From positions 1 through 21,199 of the forward strand of contig CAMCTE010000019.1 of NCBI GenBank assembly GCA_945878385.1: 21,199 nucleotides of DNA, read 5' to 3'. Below the pieces are notes generated by a model. That model was given only the letters and a program-made list of their open reading frames with translations. It was not told the origin of the DNA and made no database searches. This document shows, piece by piece, positions 7,696-14,308 of the stretch; within the stretch, counting starts at the first letter, position 1; the number at the start of each line of letters is the position of its first letter. A program made the translations under genes and the position numbers. The stretch comes from Azohydromonas lata NBRC 102462. GTDB taxonomy: Bacteria; Pseudomonadota; Gammaproteobacteria; Burkholderiales; Burkholderiaceae_C.

Positions 7696-7812
7696 TTGCT
7701 TACACTCCTTGTGTGGGGTTGTCGGACGCGTTGCCGAGCAGTGGAAGCGAGCGGCGAACGCTTTAGCAGAATTTGTGAATCGCCCCGCAAGTAGTTCAAT
7801 AACTCGGCGATT
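7696..7812 (-). promoter_or_regulatory. Structured metK 5' leader, candidate cis-regulatory RNA
   Basis: Downstream of a TATAAT box the minus-strand leader begins with P1, AATCGCC (7812-7806) pairing perfectly with GGCGATT (7784-7778). Inside it is a small AGTT/AACT hairpin. P1's 5' strand can instead pair as GCCGAG (7808-7803) with CTCGGC (7738-7733). P1's 3' strand GGCGA can instead pair with TCGCC about 20 nt downstream. After P1 comes an A/U-rich joiner with GCTAAAGCG (7767-7759). The Shine-Dalgarno AAGGAG lies in the loop of a small ACAC/GUGU hairpin. Mutually exclusive pairings in front of metK suggest control by SAM or methionine status. I cannot assign it to a named riboswitch class; the joiner only loosely recalls SAM-II. 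Confidence 0.55.
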
Positions 7813-7817
7813 GCCCC

Positions 7818-7823
7818 ATTATA
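7818..7823 (-). promoter_or_regulatory. -10 box of metK (TATAAT)
   Basis: A perfect consensus TATAAT on the minus strand would place the transcript start near 7811, exactly at the first base-paired position of the metK leader. No strong -35 is visible at 16-18 nt. On the plus strand the same bases read TATAAG just upstream of the acyltransferase start, so two divergent promoters may overlap here. Confidence 0.55.
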
Positions 7824-7829
7824 AGAACC

Positions 7830-8675
7830 ATGACCGTTGTGCTGCATTGGCTTGCCCGCTGGCCCTTGTGGCTTTTGCACGCACTGGGGGCTTTGCTCGG
7901 GTGGCTGACCTATGCAGCCTCACCGGCCTATCGCCAACTGCTACAGGCCAATGCCGCCCAAGCAGGGGTGGGCGGCGCGGCTGCGCGGGCTTCTGTGGCA
8001 CAGGCCGGCCGCATGGTGGCCGAACTGCCTTGGCTGTGGCTGCCGCCGGCAGGGCGCCAAATAGAACACTGGGTGCAGTGGCAGGGTGCACACGCGCTGG
8101 ACGAGGCGGTGCAACAGGGCCGAGGGCTGGTGCTGTTGACGCCCCACTTGGGCAGCTTCGAAGTGTGCGCGCAGGCCTATGCGCAGCGCTGCGGTGCTCG
8201 GGCGCCCATCACCGCGCTGTACCGACCGGCCCGCAAGGCCTGGTTGCGCGAAGTCGAAGAGCGCAGCCGCCAGCGCCCCGGGCTGCTGACTGCGCCGGCC
8301 ACTCTGGGCGGCGTTCGACAGATGATTCGCGCGCTGCGGCGTGGGGAAACCGTGGGCCTGCTGCCCGACCAAGTGCCGCCGGAGGGCTTGGGCGAATGGG
8401 CCTCTTTCTTCGGCATGCCCGCCTACACGATGACGCTGGCCTCGCGCCTGTTGGAACAGACGGGCGCCACGCTGCTGTTGATGTGGGCCGAGCGGCGCCC
8501 GCATGGGGCGGGTTGGGTGGTACATGTGCTGCGCCCGCAGGATGTATGGCCCCAAGCGCAGGACCAGGGGGTGGAATCCATCAACCGCTACATGGAAGCC
8601 CTGATTCGCCGGGCGCCGGAGCAGTACCTGTGGGGCTATCACCGCTACAAGCAGCCTCGGGGAGGCGCTGCGTGA
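7830..8675 (+). CDS. Lysophospholipid/lipid A acyltransferase (LpxL/HtrB family), first copy
   Basis: This 281-residue inner-membrane acyltransferase of the LpxL/LpxM (LABLAT) superfamily transfers a secondary acyl chain to lipid A precursors. The N-terminal hydrophobic segment (about 5-30) anchors it. The catalytic HX4E motif is visible as HLGSFE (His106, Glu111), followed by LYRPARKAWL and LLPDQVPPEGLGEWASFFG, which are family blocks. The C-terminus has the typical YLWGYHRYK. The length is slightly short of E. coli LpxL (about 306). It is divergent from metK and followed 22 nt later by a paralogue, so the two probably form a unit adding the two secondary acyl chains. Which position each acylates cannot be told from sequence. 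Confidence 0.88.
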   Translation: MTVVLHWLARWPLWLLHALGALLGWLTYAASPAYRQLLQANAAQAGVGGAAARASVAQAGRMVAELPWLWLPPAGRQIEHWVQWQGAHALDEAVQQGRGLVLLTPHLGSFEVCAQAYAQRCGARAPITALYRPARKAWLREVEERSRQRPGLLTAPATLGGVRQMIRALRRGETVGLLPDQVPPEGLGEWASFFGMPAYTMTLASRLLEQTGATLLLMWAERRPHGAGWVVHVLRPQDVWPQAQDQGVESINRYMEALIRRAPEQYLWGYHRYKQPRGGAA

Positions 8676-8697
8676 TGGGTGGCAGGGTAGGGGCGAA

Positions 8698-9603
8698 ATG
8701 ATCGGCGCAATCATGGGGCGCTTGGGCGCTGGGCTGGCATTGGGCCTGCTGTGGCTGCTGCACCTGTTGCCGCTGCCGCTGCTGGCGGCGCTGGGCCGTG
8801 GCCTGGGGCGCGTGCTGTATGCGGTGGCGCATTCGCGGCGCAGCGTGGCACGGCGCAATGTGCAGCGCTGCATGCCCGAATGGGACGAGGCGCGGCAGCA
8901 GGCCCTGGTGCGTGAACACTTCGAATACCTGGGCCGCAGTTTGCTGGAGCGTGGCGTGCTGTGGTGGGCTTCGCCAGCGCGCTTGCGCCGGTTGATTCAG
9001 ATCGAAGGCGATGTGCAATTGGCTGAGCGCACCGAAGGCCGCTTCATGTGGGTGGTGCCGCATTTCCTGGCGCTGGAGGTGGCGGGAGTGGCCACACAGT
9101 TGTGCCAAAAGCGCTGGGTCACGGCGTTCTACCAGCAGCAGAGCAATCCGGTGTTCGACCACGCCATCCGCCGAGGCCGTTTGCGGTTCAACCAGGGCAC
9201 GGTGCACACGCGGCACGACAACGCCTTGAAGTTGCTTCGCGATGTGCGCCAGGGCTCGGCCTTTTTGAACCTGCCGGACATGGACTTTGGTTTGAAGGAC
9301 GCGGCCTTCGTGGATTTCTTTGGGATCCCCGCAGCCACCCTGTTGGCGCCGGCGCGCATGGCGCGCTCGATGAAGATGACGGTGCAGCCGGTGGTGGCCC
9401 TGATGCGGCCCGATGGGCGCGGTTATGTGGTGAAGTTTTTGTCGGCCTGGGCCGACTGGCCTGGCGTAGACGACGACCTGACGGCCACGCGGCGACTGAA
9501 CGCGTGGATCGAGCAGGAGATTCAGGCTCAACCGGCCCAATACCTTTGGGTACACAAGCGGTTCAAGACGCGGCCTCAGGGGCAGGCGCCGTTCTATGGG
9601 TGA
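8698..9603 (+). CDS. Lysophospholipid/lipid A acyltransferase (LpxL/LpxM family), second copy
   Basis: This 301-residue LpxL/LpxM-family protein has an N-terminal membrane helix (about 8-33) and the catalytic HX4E motif as HFLALE (His122, Glu127). Further family blocks are the YQQQSNPVFD segment, the PDMDFGLKDAAFVDFFG block and the C-terminal YLWVHKRFKTRP. It is clearly related to, but divergent from, the preceding acyltransferase. The pair therefore resembles an LpxL/LpxM-like division of labour rather than a recent duplication. The start could be ATG 8698 or the in-frame ATG seven codons later (MGRLGAG); I kept the first. Neither has a strong Shine-Dalgarno site. Confidence 0.87.
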   Translation: MIGAIMGRLGAGLALGLLWLLHLLPLPLLAALGRGLGRVLYAVAHSRRSVARRNVQRCMPEWDEARQQALVREHFEYLGRSLLERGVLWWASPARLRRLIQIEGDVQLAERTEGRFMWVVPHFLALEVAGVATQLCQKRWVTAFYQQQSNPVFDHAIRRGRLRFNQGTVHTRHDNALKLLRDVRQGSAFLNLPDMDFGLKDAAFVDFFGIPAATLLAPARMARSMKMTVQPVVALMRPDGRGYVVKFLSAWADWPGVDDDLTATRRLNAWIEQEIQAQPAQYLWVHKRFKTRPQGQAPFYG

Positions 9604-9672
9604 GGCCACCGGCATGAAACCGATGTGCGTACGGTTGGAAGCCCCGCCGGCCCAGTGCACTTTGATGCGCTG

Positions 9673-9688
9673 TGGCGCGAACGCGCCA
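9673..9688. other. GC-rich palindrome upstream of dapF
   Basis: TGGCGCG-AA-CGCGCCA is a perfect 7-bp inverted repeat with a 2-nt centre, in the 117-bp gap between the second acyltransferase and dapF. No T-run follows on either strand. It could be a regulator-binding site for the dapF promoter or a weak 3' stem of the acyltransferase transcript. Confidence 0.35.
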
Positions 9689-9707
9689 AAGACGCGGTTT
9701 GCCCACT

Positions 9708-9713
9708 GATAAT
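9708..9713 (+). promoter_or_regulatory. -10-like box close to the dapF start
   Basis: GATAAT, preceded by T (TGATAAT), ends 7 nt before the dapF ATG; the spacer CCCGGCC contains no Shine-Dalgarno site. If it is the -10 element, the dapF-DUF484-xerC message starts at about the ATG itself. The -35 region is not convincing. Confidence 0.4.
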
Positions 9714-9720
9714 CCCGGCC

Positions 9721-10590
9721 ATGAAACTGCGCTTCACCAAGATGCAGGGCGCCGGCAACGACTTCGTGGTGCTGGATGCCACACGCGGGCCTTTGCCGTT
9801 GGACGCTGCGCTGTTGAAGCGATTGGGTGACCGCCGCTTCGGTGTGGGTGCCGACCAGATCCTGGTGGTGGAGCCTGCCCGCTCGCCCGATGTGGACTTC
9901 CGCTATCGCATCTTCAACGGGGCCAATGGGCATGAGGTGGAGCACTGCGGCAATGGGGCGCGCTGCTTCGTGCGGTATGTGCGCGAGCACGGTTTGACCG
10001 ACCGCGACTTGGTGCGCGTGGAAACGATGAACAACCGGCTGGAGTTGCAGATGCAGCCCGACGGCCGTGTGTCCGTGGACATGAACGCGCCCATCTTCGA
10101 GCATGAGCGCTTGCCCTTTGATGCTTCGGGCTTGCAGCCTCGGGCGGTGGAGTCTTTCGAACTGTGGCCGCTGCACTTGCCCGACGACCGCTCGGTGGAA
10201 GTGGCGGTGGTGTCCATGGGCAACCCGCATGCGGTGCAGCGCGTGGCCGATGTGGAGCAGTTCGATGGGGCCGGTGTGGGCCCGCAGGTGGAGTCGAATC
10301 CGCGCTTCGCGCGGCGCGTGAATGCGGGCTTCCTGCAGGTGGTCTCGCGCGCCGAGGTGAAGCTGCGCGTGTACGAACGCGACGCCGGCGAAACACTGGC
10401 CTGCGGCACCGGCGCTTGTGCAGCGGTGGTGGCTGGCATCCGCCTGGGTTGGCTGGATGAAGAAGTGGATGTGCACACGCGGGGCGGGCGATTGACCATC
10501 GCGTGGCCGTGGGCGCAGCAGGGCCTGGAGGCCCATGTGCGGATGACCGGCCCGGCCGAGACGGTTTTTGAAGGAGAGATTTCACTGTGA
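9721..10590 (+). CDS. dapF: Diaminopimelate epimerase
   Basis: This 289-residue cytosolic, cofactor-independent epimerase converts LL- to meso-diaminopimelate for lysine and peptidoglycan synthesis. The N-terminal signature KMQGAGNDFVVLDA is present. Both catalytic cysteines are in place, Cys76 in EHCGNGARC and Cys228 in LACGTGACA. ATG 9721 (MKLRFTKMQG) is the family start; an in-frame extension upstream to 9625 has no homology character. The final TGA overlaps the GTG start of the next gene (GTGA), so the dapF, DUF484 and xerC products are translationally coupled, the same gene order as E. coli dapF-yigA-xerC. Confidence 0.96.
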   Translation: MKLRFTKMQGAGNDFVVLDATRGPLPLDAALLKRLGDRRFGVGADQILVVEPARSPDVDFRYRIFNGANGHEVEHCGNGARCFVRYVREHGLTDRDLVRVETMNNRLELQMQPDGRVSVDMNAPIFEHERLPFDASGLQPRAVESFELWPLHLPDDRSVEVAVVSMGNPHAVQRVADVEQFDGAGVGPQVESNPRFARRVNAGFLQVVSRAEVKLRVYERDAGETLACGTGACAAVVAGIRLGWLDEEVDVHTRGGRLTIAWPWAQQGLEAHVRMTGPAETVFEGEISL

Positions 10591-11294
10591 ACCACGACAA
10601 CGCAGGCGATCTGGGCGTGCAGGGCATCACCGAGGCCGACATCGCCAACTACTTGGCGCACACGCCCGGGTTCTTTGAGCGGCAGGCCGAACTGATGGCC
10701 TCCATCCGCTTGGCCAGCCCGCATGGCACCCGCGCGGTGTCTTTGCAGGAGCGGCAGATGGAGATGCTGCGCGAGCGCATCAAAGGGCTCGAGCACAAGA
10801 TCATTGAGATGATCCGCGCTGGCCAGGAAAATGTGGCCATTGCTGATCGCCTTCACCGTTGGACACGCAGCCTCATGCTGACGGCCGATGCGCGCGAACT
10901 GCCGCAGGTGCTGATCACGCTGCTCAAGCAGCAATTCCTGGTGCCGCAGGCGGCTGTGAAGTTGTGGGGCGTGGCCGAAGGCTTTGGTGACTTGCCGCAG
11001 GCGCAGGGTGCCTCGGAGGAGGCGCGCGCCATGGCTCAATCCTTGAGCCTGCCGTTCTGTGGATTGAATTCGGGCGGCGATGTGGTGAAGTGGTTGGACG
11101 ACGCGCACACCGTGGCCTCGATGGCCATGATTCCGCTGCGCCACGGTGCCGGTGACGGCTGCTTCGGCTTGCTGGTGCTGGGCTCGCCCGACCCCACGCG
11201 CTACGCAGCCGACATGGGCACCGATTTCCTGATGCGCATCGGCGAACTGGCCAGCGCATCGCTTTCGCGCTTGCTGCCTTCCTCTCAAGCATGA
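10587..11294 (+). CDS. DUF484 family protein
   Basis: This 235-residue protein resembles E. coli YigA-type DUF484 proteins. It has an N-terminal ITEADIANYLAHTPGFF segment, then a helical, probably coiled-coil stretch (about 50-75, rich in Gln/Glu/Arg/Leu), then a GAF-like domain (about 85-230) ending in a SLSRLLP helix. The function of the family is not established; its constant place between dapF and xerC suggests only co-expression. The start is GTG 10587 with AAGGAG at 10571-10576, overlapping the dapF stop by 4 bp. Its own TGA overlaps the ATG of xerC (ATGA). Confidence 0.85.
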   Translation: MNHDNAGDLGVQGITEADIANYLAHTPGFFERQAELMASIRLASPHGTRAVSLQERQMEMLRERIKGLEHKIIEMIRAGQENVAIADRLHRWTRSLMLTADARELPQVLITLLKQQFLVPQAAVKLWGVAEGFGDLPQAQGASEEARAMAQSLSLPFCGLNSGGDVVKWLDDAHTVASMAMIPLRHGAGDGCFGLLVLGSPDPTRYAADMGTDFLMRIGELASASLSRLLPSSQA

Positions 11295-12253
11295 CCGAAC
11301 CCGCAGCCCCGCGCCACGCCGCGGTGCTGCGGTACCTGGAACATGTGACGGTGGCGCGGCGCCTGGCCCCGCGCAGCGTGGCCATGATCAGCGATGGCTT
11401 GTTGCGGCTGGAAGCGCGTGCGGCGCAGGAAGGCGTGCCGCTGGCGGCTGTGCAGCCACACCATGTGCGCGGTTGGTTGGCGCGCCTGCACCAAGGCGGC
11501 TTGGCGCCGCGTTCGGTGGCCATCATTCTTTCGGCCTGGCGCGGCTTTTACCGCTGGTGGGGCCGCGAGGGCGGCATCACCGTGAACCCTGCGGATGGCG
11601 TGAAGGCGCCCAAGGCGCCGCGGCCCTTGCCCAAGGCGCTTTCCGTGGACCACGCGGTGGCGTTGGCGCAGCACCGCACACCGGCGCGCCCAGGCGCGGC
11701 CAACCCGCTGCGCGATGCTGCCTTGGCCGCGCGCGACCACGCCATGATTGAACTGCTTTACGGCTGCGGCCTGCGGGTGGGCGAACTGGTGGGTTTGGAC
11801 GCCCAGGCCAGTGAGGGCGCCGCCGGTTGGCTGGACCTTCAAGATGCAACGGCGCATGTGACCGGCAAAGGGCGCAAGCGCCGCACGGTTCCGATGGGCG
11901 ACGCGGCCTTGCAGGCGGTGCGGGAGTGGCTGGCCCACCGTGGCAGCACCGTGCCTGCGCGAGATGCAGCCTTGTTCCTGAACCGACAAGGCCTGCGCCT
12001 GAGCGACAGCCAGGTGCGCACGCGGCTGCGCGAAGTGGCCCTGCGGGCGGGCCTTCCCACCTCCGTGCACCCCCACATGCTGCGCCACAGTTTTGCCAGC
12101 CATTTGCTGCAGTCCAGTGGCGACCTGCGCGCCGTGCAGGAACTGCTGGGCCATGCGCACATCAGCACCACGCAGGTCTACACCAAGCTCGATTTCCAGC
12201 ACTTGGCCCAGGTGTACGACGCCGCCCACCCGCGGGCCAAGCGCAAGGGTTGA
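11291..12253 (+). CDS. xerC: Tyrosine recombinase XerC
   Basis: This 320-residue site-specific recombinase acts with XerD at dif to resolve chromosome dimers. It has an N-terminal SAM-like core-binding domain (about 10-95). The C-terminal catalytic domain has every active residue visible: Arg162 in GCGLRVGEL, Lys193 in TGKGRKRR, His262 and Arg265 in HPHMLRHSF, His288 in LLGHAHIST and the nucleophile Tyr297 in VYTKLDF. It is about 20 residues longer than E. coli XerC, mainly in the linker before the catalytic domain. The dapF-DUF484-xerC context argues for the housekeeping XerC rather than a phage or integron integrase. No dif-like site was seen nearby. Confidence 0.93.
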   Translation: MTEPAAPRHAAVLRYLEHVTVARRLAPRSVAMISDGLLRLEARAAQEGVPLAAVQPHHVRGWLARLHQGGLAPRSVAIILSAWRGFYRWWGREGGITVNPADGVKAPKAPRPLPKALSVDHAVALAQHRTPARPGAANPLRDAALAARDHAMIELLYGCGLRVGELVGLDAQASEGAAGWLDLQDATAHVTGKGRKRRTVPMGDAALQAVREWLAHRGSTVPARDAALFLNRQGLRLSDSQVRTRLREVALRAGLPTSVHPHMLRHSFASHLLQSSGDLRAVQELLGHAHISTTQVYTKLDFQHLAQVYDAAHPRAKRKG

Positions 12254-12274
12254 GTGGCGCGCGGGCCGGTGCCC

Positions 12275-12280
12275 GACAAT
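12275..12280 (+). promoter_or_regulatory. -10-like box close to the rlmI start
   Basis: GACAAT ends 7 nt before the rlmI ATG; the spacer CGGCCGC has no Shine-Dalgarno site. TTGAGT, which overlaps the xerC stop, lies 19 nt upstream and could serve as a loosely spaced -35. The arrangement suggests a leaderless transcript. Confidence 0.4.
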
Positions 12281-12287
12281 CGGCCGC

Positions 12288-13529
12288 ATGAAGATCATCA
12301 AGTTGCGCGAAGGCAAGGAGCGCTCGCTTCTGCGCCGTCACCCGTGGGTGTTCCAGGGCAGTATTGCCAAGGGACAGGCCGACCCCGGCGAAACGGTTCG
12401 GGTGGAATCGCATGCCGGTGAGTTTCTGGCTTGGGGCTCGTTCAGCCCCACCTCGATGATTCGCGTGAGGGCCTGGAGTTTTGAAGAGGCCGAGCGCATT
12501 GACCATGCCTTCTTCAAACGCCGCATTCAGGCAGCACTGGACTTGCGGGCGCGCCTGCCCATCCGCAGCAATGGCGTGCGCTTGATTCATGGCGAGGCCG
12601 ATGGCCTGCCGGGCTTGATCGTGGACCGCTATGCCGATGTGCTGAGTGCGCAGTTCTTGTCGGCCGGTACCGAGCGCTGGAAGCAGGCGATTGCAGATAT
12701 TTTGGTGGAGCGCACCGGGGTGGAGCGTGTTTATGAACGCTCGGATTCGGGGGTGCGCACCCTGGAAGGGCTGCAACCGGTGGCCGGCTGGCTGCGGGGT
12801 GGTGGGGGTGCGGGTGAGCCGCCCAGTGGCCTTGCCACATCGAGCACCGAAGTCACGACCGAAGTCACGACCGAAATCACCATTGACGAACACGATTGGA
12901 AGCTGACCCTGGATGTGGCTGAGGGGCACAAGACGGGCTTCTACCTCGACCAGCGCGACAACCGCCTGCGGTTCGCCCAGTGGGTGCGGCAGTTCGGTTC
13001 GCAGCGCGTGTTGAATTGCTATTGCTACACGGGCGGTTTTTCCGTAGCGGCTTTGGCGGGTGGTGCCACCGAGGTGGTGAGCGTGGATTCGTCGGCGCCG
13101 GCACTGGCGCGTGCTTCGGCCCATGTGGGCTTGAATGGCTTTGATGCCGCACGCCACCGGGCCTTGGATGCCGATGTGAACCAGACGCTGCGTGATGCGA
13201 TCAAGCGCGGCGAAACCTTTGACGCCATCGTGCTGGACCCGCCGAAGTTTGCGCCCACCGCCGCGCATGCGGAGCGGGCCGCGCGGGCCTACAAGGACAT
13301 CAACCGCTTGGCCTTCAAGCTGCTCTCGCCCGGTGGACTGTTGCTGACCTTTTCATGCTCGGGCGGCGTGGGGCCCGAGCTGTTCCACAAGATCGTGGCG
13401 GGGGCGGGCATGGATGCGGGTGTGGACGGCTACATCCTGGACCGCATGGCCGCAGCACCCGATCATCCGCAAACGATCTGCTTCCCGGAAGGGGAGTACC
13501 TCAAGGGCTTGGCGGTGATCAAGCGTTGA
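12288..13529 (+). CDS. rlmI: 23S rRNA (cytosine-1962-C5)-methyltransferase RlmI family
   Basis: This 413-residue SAM-dependent RNA methyltransferase has an N-terminal PUA domain (about 2-75), a central RlmI-type region with GEADGLPGLIVDRY (102-115), and a Rossmann domain. In the Rossmann domain YTGGFSVAAL (247-256) binds SAM, LDPPKF (316-321) is motif IV and the catalytic Cys357 lies in TFSCSGG. The family methylates C1962 of 23S rRNA. ATG 12288 is chosen because the PUA homology begins there; the longer frame runs back inside xerC. The protein is about 17 residues longer than E. coli RlmI because the linker at about 165-200 contains a Gly-rich stretch and a (TEVT)3-like repeat encoded by 12-nt tandem repeats. 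Confidence 0.92.
   Translation: MKIIKLREGKERSLLRRHPWVFQGSIAKGQADPGETVRVESHAGEFLAWGSFSPTSMIRVRAWSFEEAERIDHAFFKRRIQAALDLRARLPIRSNGVRLIHGEADGLPGLIVDRYADVLSAQFLSAGTERWKQAIADILVERTGVERVYERSDSGVRTLEGLQPVAGWLRGGGGAGEPPSGLATSSTEVTTEVTTEITIDEHDWKLTLDVAEGHKTGFYLDQRDNRLRFAQWVRQFGSQRVLNCYCYTGGFSVAALAGGATEVVSVDSSAPALARASAHVGLNGFDAARHRALDADVNQTLRDAIKRGETFDAIVLDPPKFAPTAAHAERAARAYKDINRLAFKLLSPGGLLLTFSCSGGVGPELFHKIVAGAGMDAGVDGYILDRMAAAPDHPQTICFPEGEYLKGLAVIKR
12846..12881 (+). repeat. In-frame 12-nt tandem triplicate inside rlmI
   Basis: Two exact copies of ACCGAAGTCACG and a third with two changes (ACCGAAATCACC) encode TEVT-TEVT-TEIT, residues 187-198 of RlmI. The repeat lies in the linker between the central region and the methyltransferase domain, where family members usually have a short acidic stretch. 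It looks like slippage or unequal-crossover expansion that kept the reading frame. Confidence 0.9.
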
Positions 13530-13556
13530 AGCTGAGGCGTTGCAGCTGAGGCGTTG
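13530..13556 (+). repeat. 13-nt direct repeat after rlmI
   Basis: AGCTGAGGCGTTG occurs twice with a period of 14 nt, immediately after the rlmI stop. The last rlmI codons (AAGCGTTGA) share the GCGTTG core. It looks like a small local duplication at a gene end; no function is apparent. Confidence 0.7.
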
Positions 13557-13579
13557 ATGCCGGCGCGTGGCCAAGGCGC

Positions 13580-13966
13580 TCAGCATTGCACGATGTGGGC
13601 GCCGTAGCGGGCCATGGCGGCATCGTGCGTGAGCAGTTGCATGGGCTCGCTGAGGGCTTGCGCCACGAGTAGCCGGTCGAAGGGGTCTTGATGCAGCGCG
13701 GGGAGTTGTTCCAGCGCCGTGGTGTGCTCGGCTTCTACCGACAAGATTCGATACCCCGCTTGTTTGAAATAGTGCAGGGCTTGCGCGCTGGAGATGGGCA
13801 TGTCACCGCGGCCCAGCGTGTACTTGATGGCAATTTCCCACAGGCTGGCCACGCTGACCCACACGCTGGCCCGCGGATTGAGGATGAGGCTGCGGGCGGA
13901 TGCCGACAGCCGGGGGCTGTCCGTGATGGCCCACAGGGCGACATGGGTGTCCAGCAGCAAGTTCAC
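13580..13966 (-). CDS. vapC: PIN-domain toxin, VapC-type
   Basis: This 128-residue PIN-domain protein is a probable Mg2+-dependent RNA-cleaving toxin of a type II toxin-antitoxin pair. The acidic active-site residues are visible: Asp6 in LLLDTHVALW, Glu44 in SLWEIAIK, Asp94/Asp97 in HQDPFDRLL, and Asp115 in LLTHDAAM. The length is typical. The start is GTG 13966, which overlaps the antitoxin stop by 4 bp (GTGA), so the two are translationally coupled, antitoxin first. RNA target is unknown. It is convergent with rlmI. Confidence 0.9.
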   Translation of the reverse strand: MNLLLDTHVALWAITDSPRLSASARSLILNPRASVWVSVASLWEIAIKYTLGRGDMPISSAQALHYFKQAGYRILSVEAEHTTALEQLPALHQDPFDRLLVAQALSEPMQLLTHDAAMARYGAHIVQC

Positions 13967-14208
13967 GGGGCTTGGCCTTCGAACAACTGCGCGATGGTGG
14001 CATTGTGGGCGTCGATGGAATCGGGCACCACGAACATCCCCTTGGCCACGCCGATGCGCAGCACGGTGGGCGCAGGCTCCATGGCGACCAGCCGGGCGGC
14101 GGGCTTGCCATTGCGGGCGATGATGATTTCCCGCTCGCGCCCCTGTTCGATGTCGTCGACCAAGCGCGAGAGGTTCGATTTGGCTTCGAACATGTTGATG
14201 GTGGTCAT
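13963..14208 (-). CDS. Phd/YefM-family antitoxin
   Basis: This 81-residue antitoxin has the Phd/YefM DNA-binding N-terminus (MTTINMFEAKSNLSRLVDDIEQG, split here as MTTINMFEAKS and NLSRLVDDIEQG, then IIIARNGKPAARLV). The C-terminal toxin-binding tail is GVAKGMFVVP...IAQLFEG, a form usual for partners of PIN toxins. I start at ATG 14208. A TTG six codons upstream (14226) would add a non-family MVESLP extension lying in the operator palindrome. It probably neutralises the PIN toxin and represses its own operon by binding the nested inverted repeat that begins 2 nt upstream of its start. Confidence 0.88.
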   Translation of the reverse strand: MTTINMFEAKSNLSRLVDDIEQGREREIIIARNGKPAARLVAMEPAPTVLRIGVAKGMFVVPDSIDAHNATIAQLFEGQAP

Positions 14209-14209
14209 G

Positions 14210-14273
14210 GGCAGACTTTCAACCAAACCTGAGATAAGGCTAAGTTTAGCTAGGTTTGGTTATTTTGTCTGCC
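14210..14273. promoter_or_regulatory. Nested palindrome, likely toxin-antitoxin operator
   Basis: Three concentric inverted repeats share one centre. The outer arms are GGCAGAC (14210-14216) and GTCTGCC (14267-14273). The middle arms are AACCAAACCT (14221-14230) and AGGTTTGGTT (14252-14261), a perfect 10 bp. The inner arms are GCTAA (14239-14243) and TTAGC (14246-14250). The site lies directly upstream of the antitoxin ATG, where Phd/YefM antitoxins usually bind, and overlaps any promoter for the pair. A cruciform or mobile-element end is a less likely alternative. Confidence 0.7.
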
Positions 14274-14308
14274 GTGTTGGGTTGGGTTGGGAGGTTATGG
14301 CTGAAGTT

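Noticed and set aside
6445..7794. 449-codon open frame antisense to metK
   Set aside because: It runs through the metK terminator and leader and has no recognisable motif; metK is certain.
7696..7812. Firm assignment of the metK leader to SAM-II
   Set aside because: Only a short A/U joiner with GCTAAAG resembles it; the P1 loop and the pseudoknot pairing of SAM-II could not be matched convincingly.
8581..10536. 651-codon open frame on the minus strand across the acyltransferase and dapF genes
   Set aside because: It is antisense to well-supported genes; the protein is His/Arg/Gln-rich low-complexity as expected from the opposite strand of GC-rich codons.
9903..11288. 461-codon open frame antisense to dapF and the DUF484 gene
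   Set aside because: Shadow of two supported genes, with no domain or start signal.
11291..12253. Phage or integron integrase instead of XerC
   Set aside because: The position behind dapF and DUF484 with coupled overlaps is the conserved housekeeping context, and no att site or cargo is seen.
14209..14226. TTG start for the antitoxin at 14226
   Set aside because: It would extend the protein into the operator palindrome with residues outside the Phd/YefM domain; ATG 14208 fits better.
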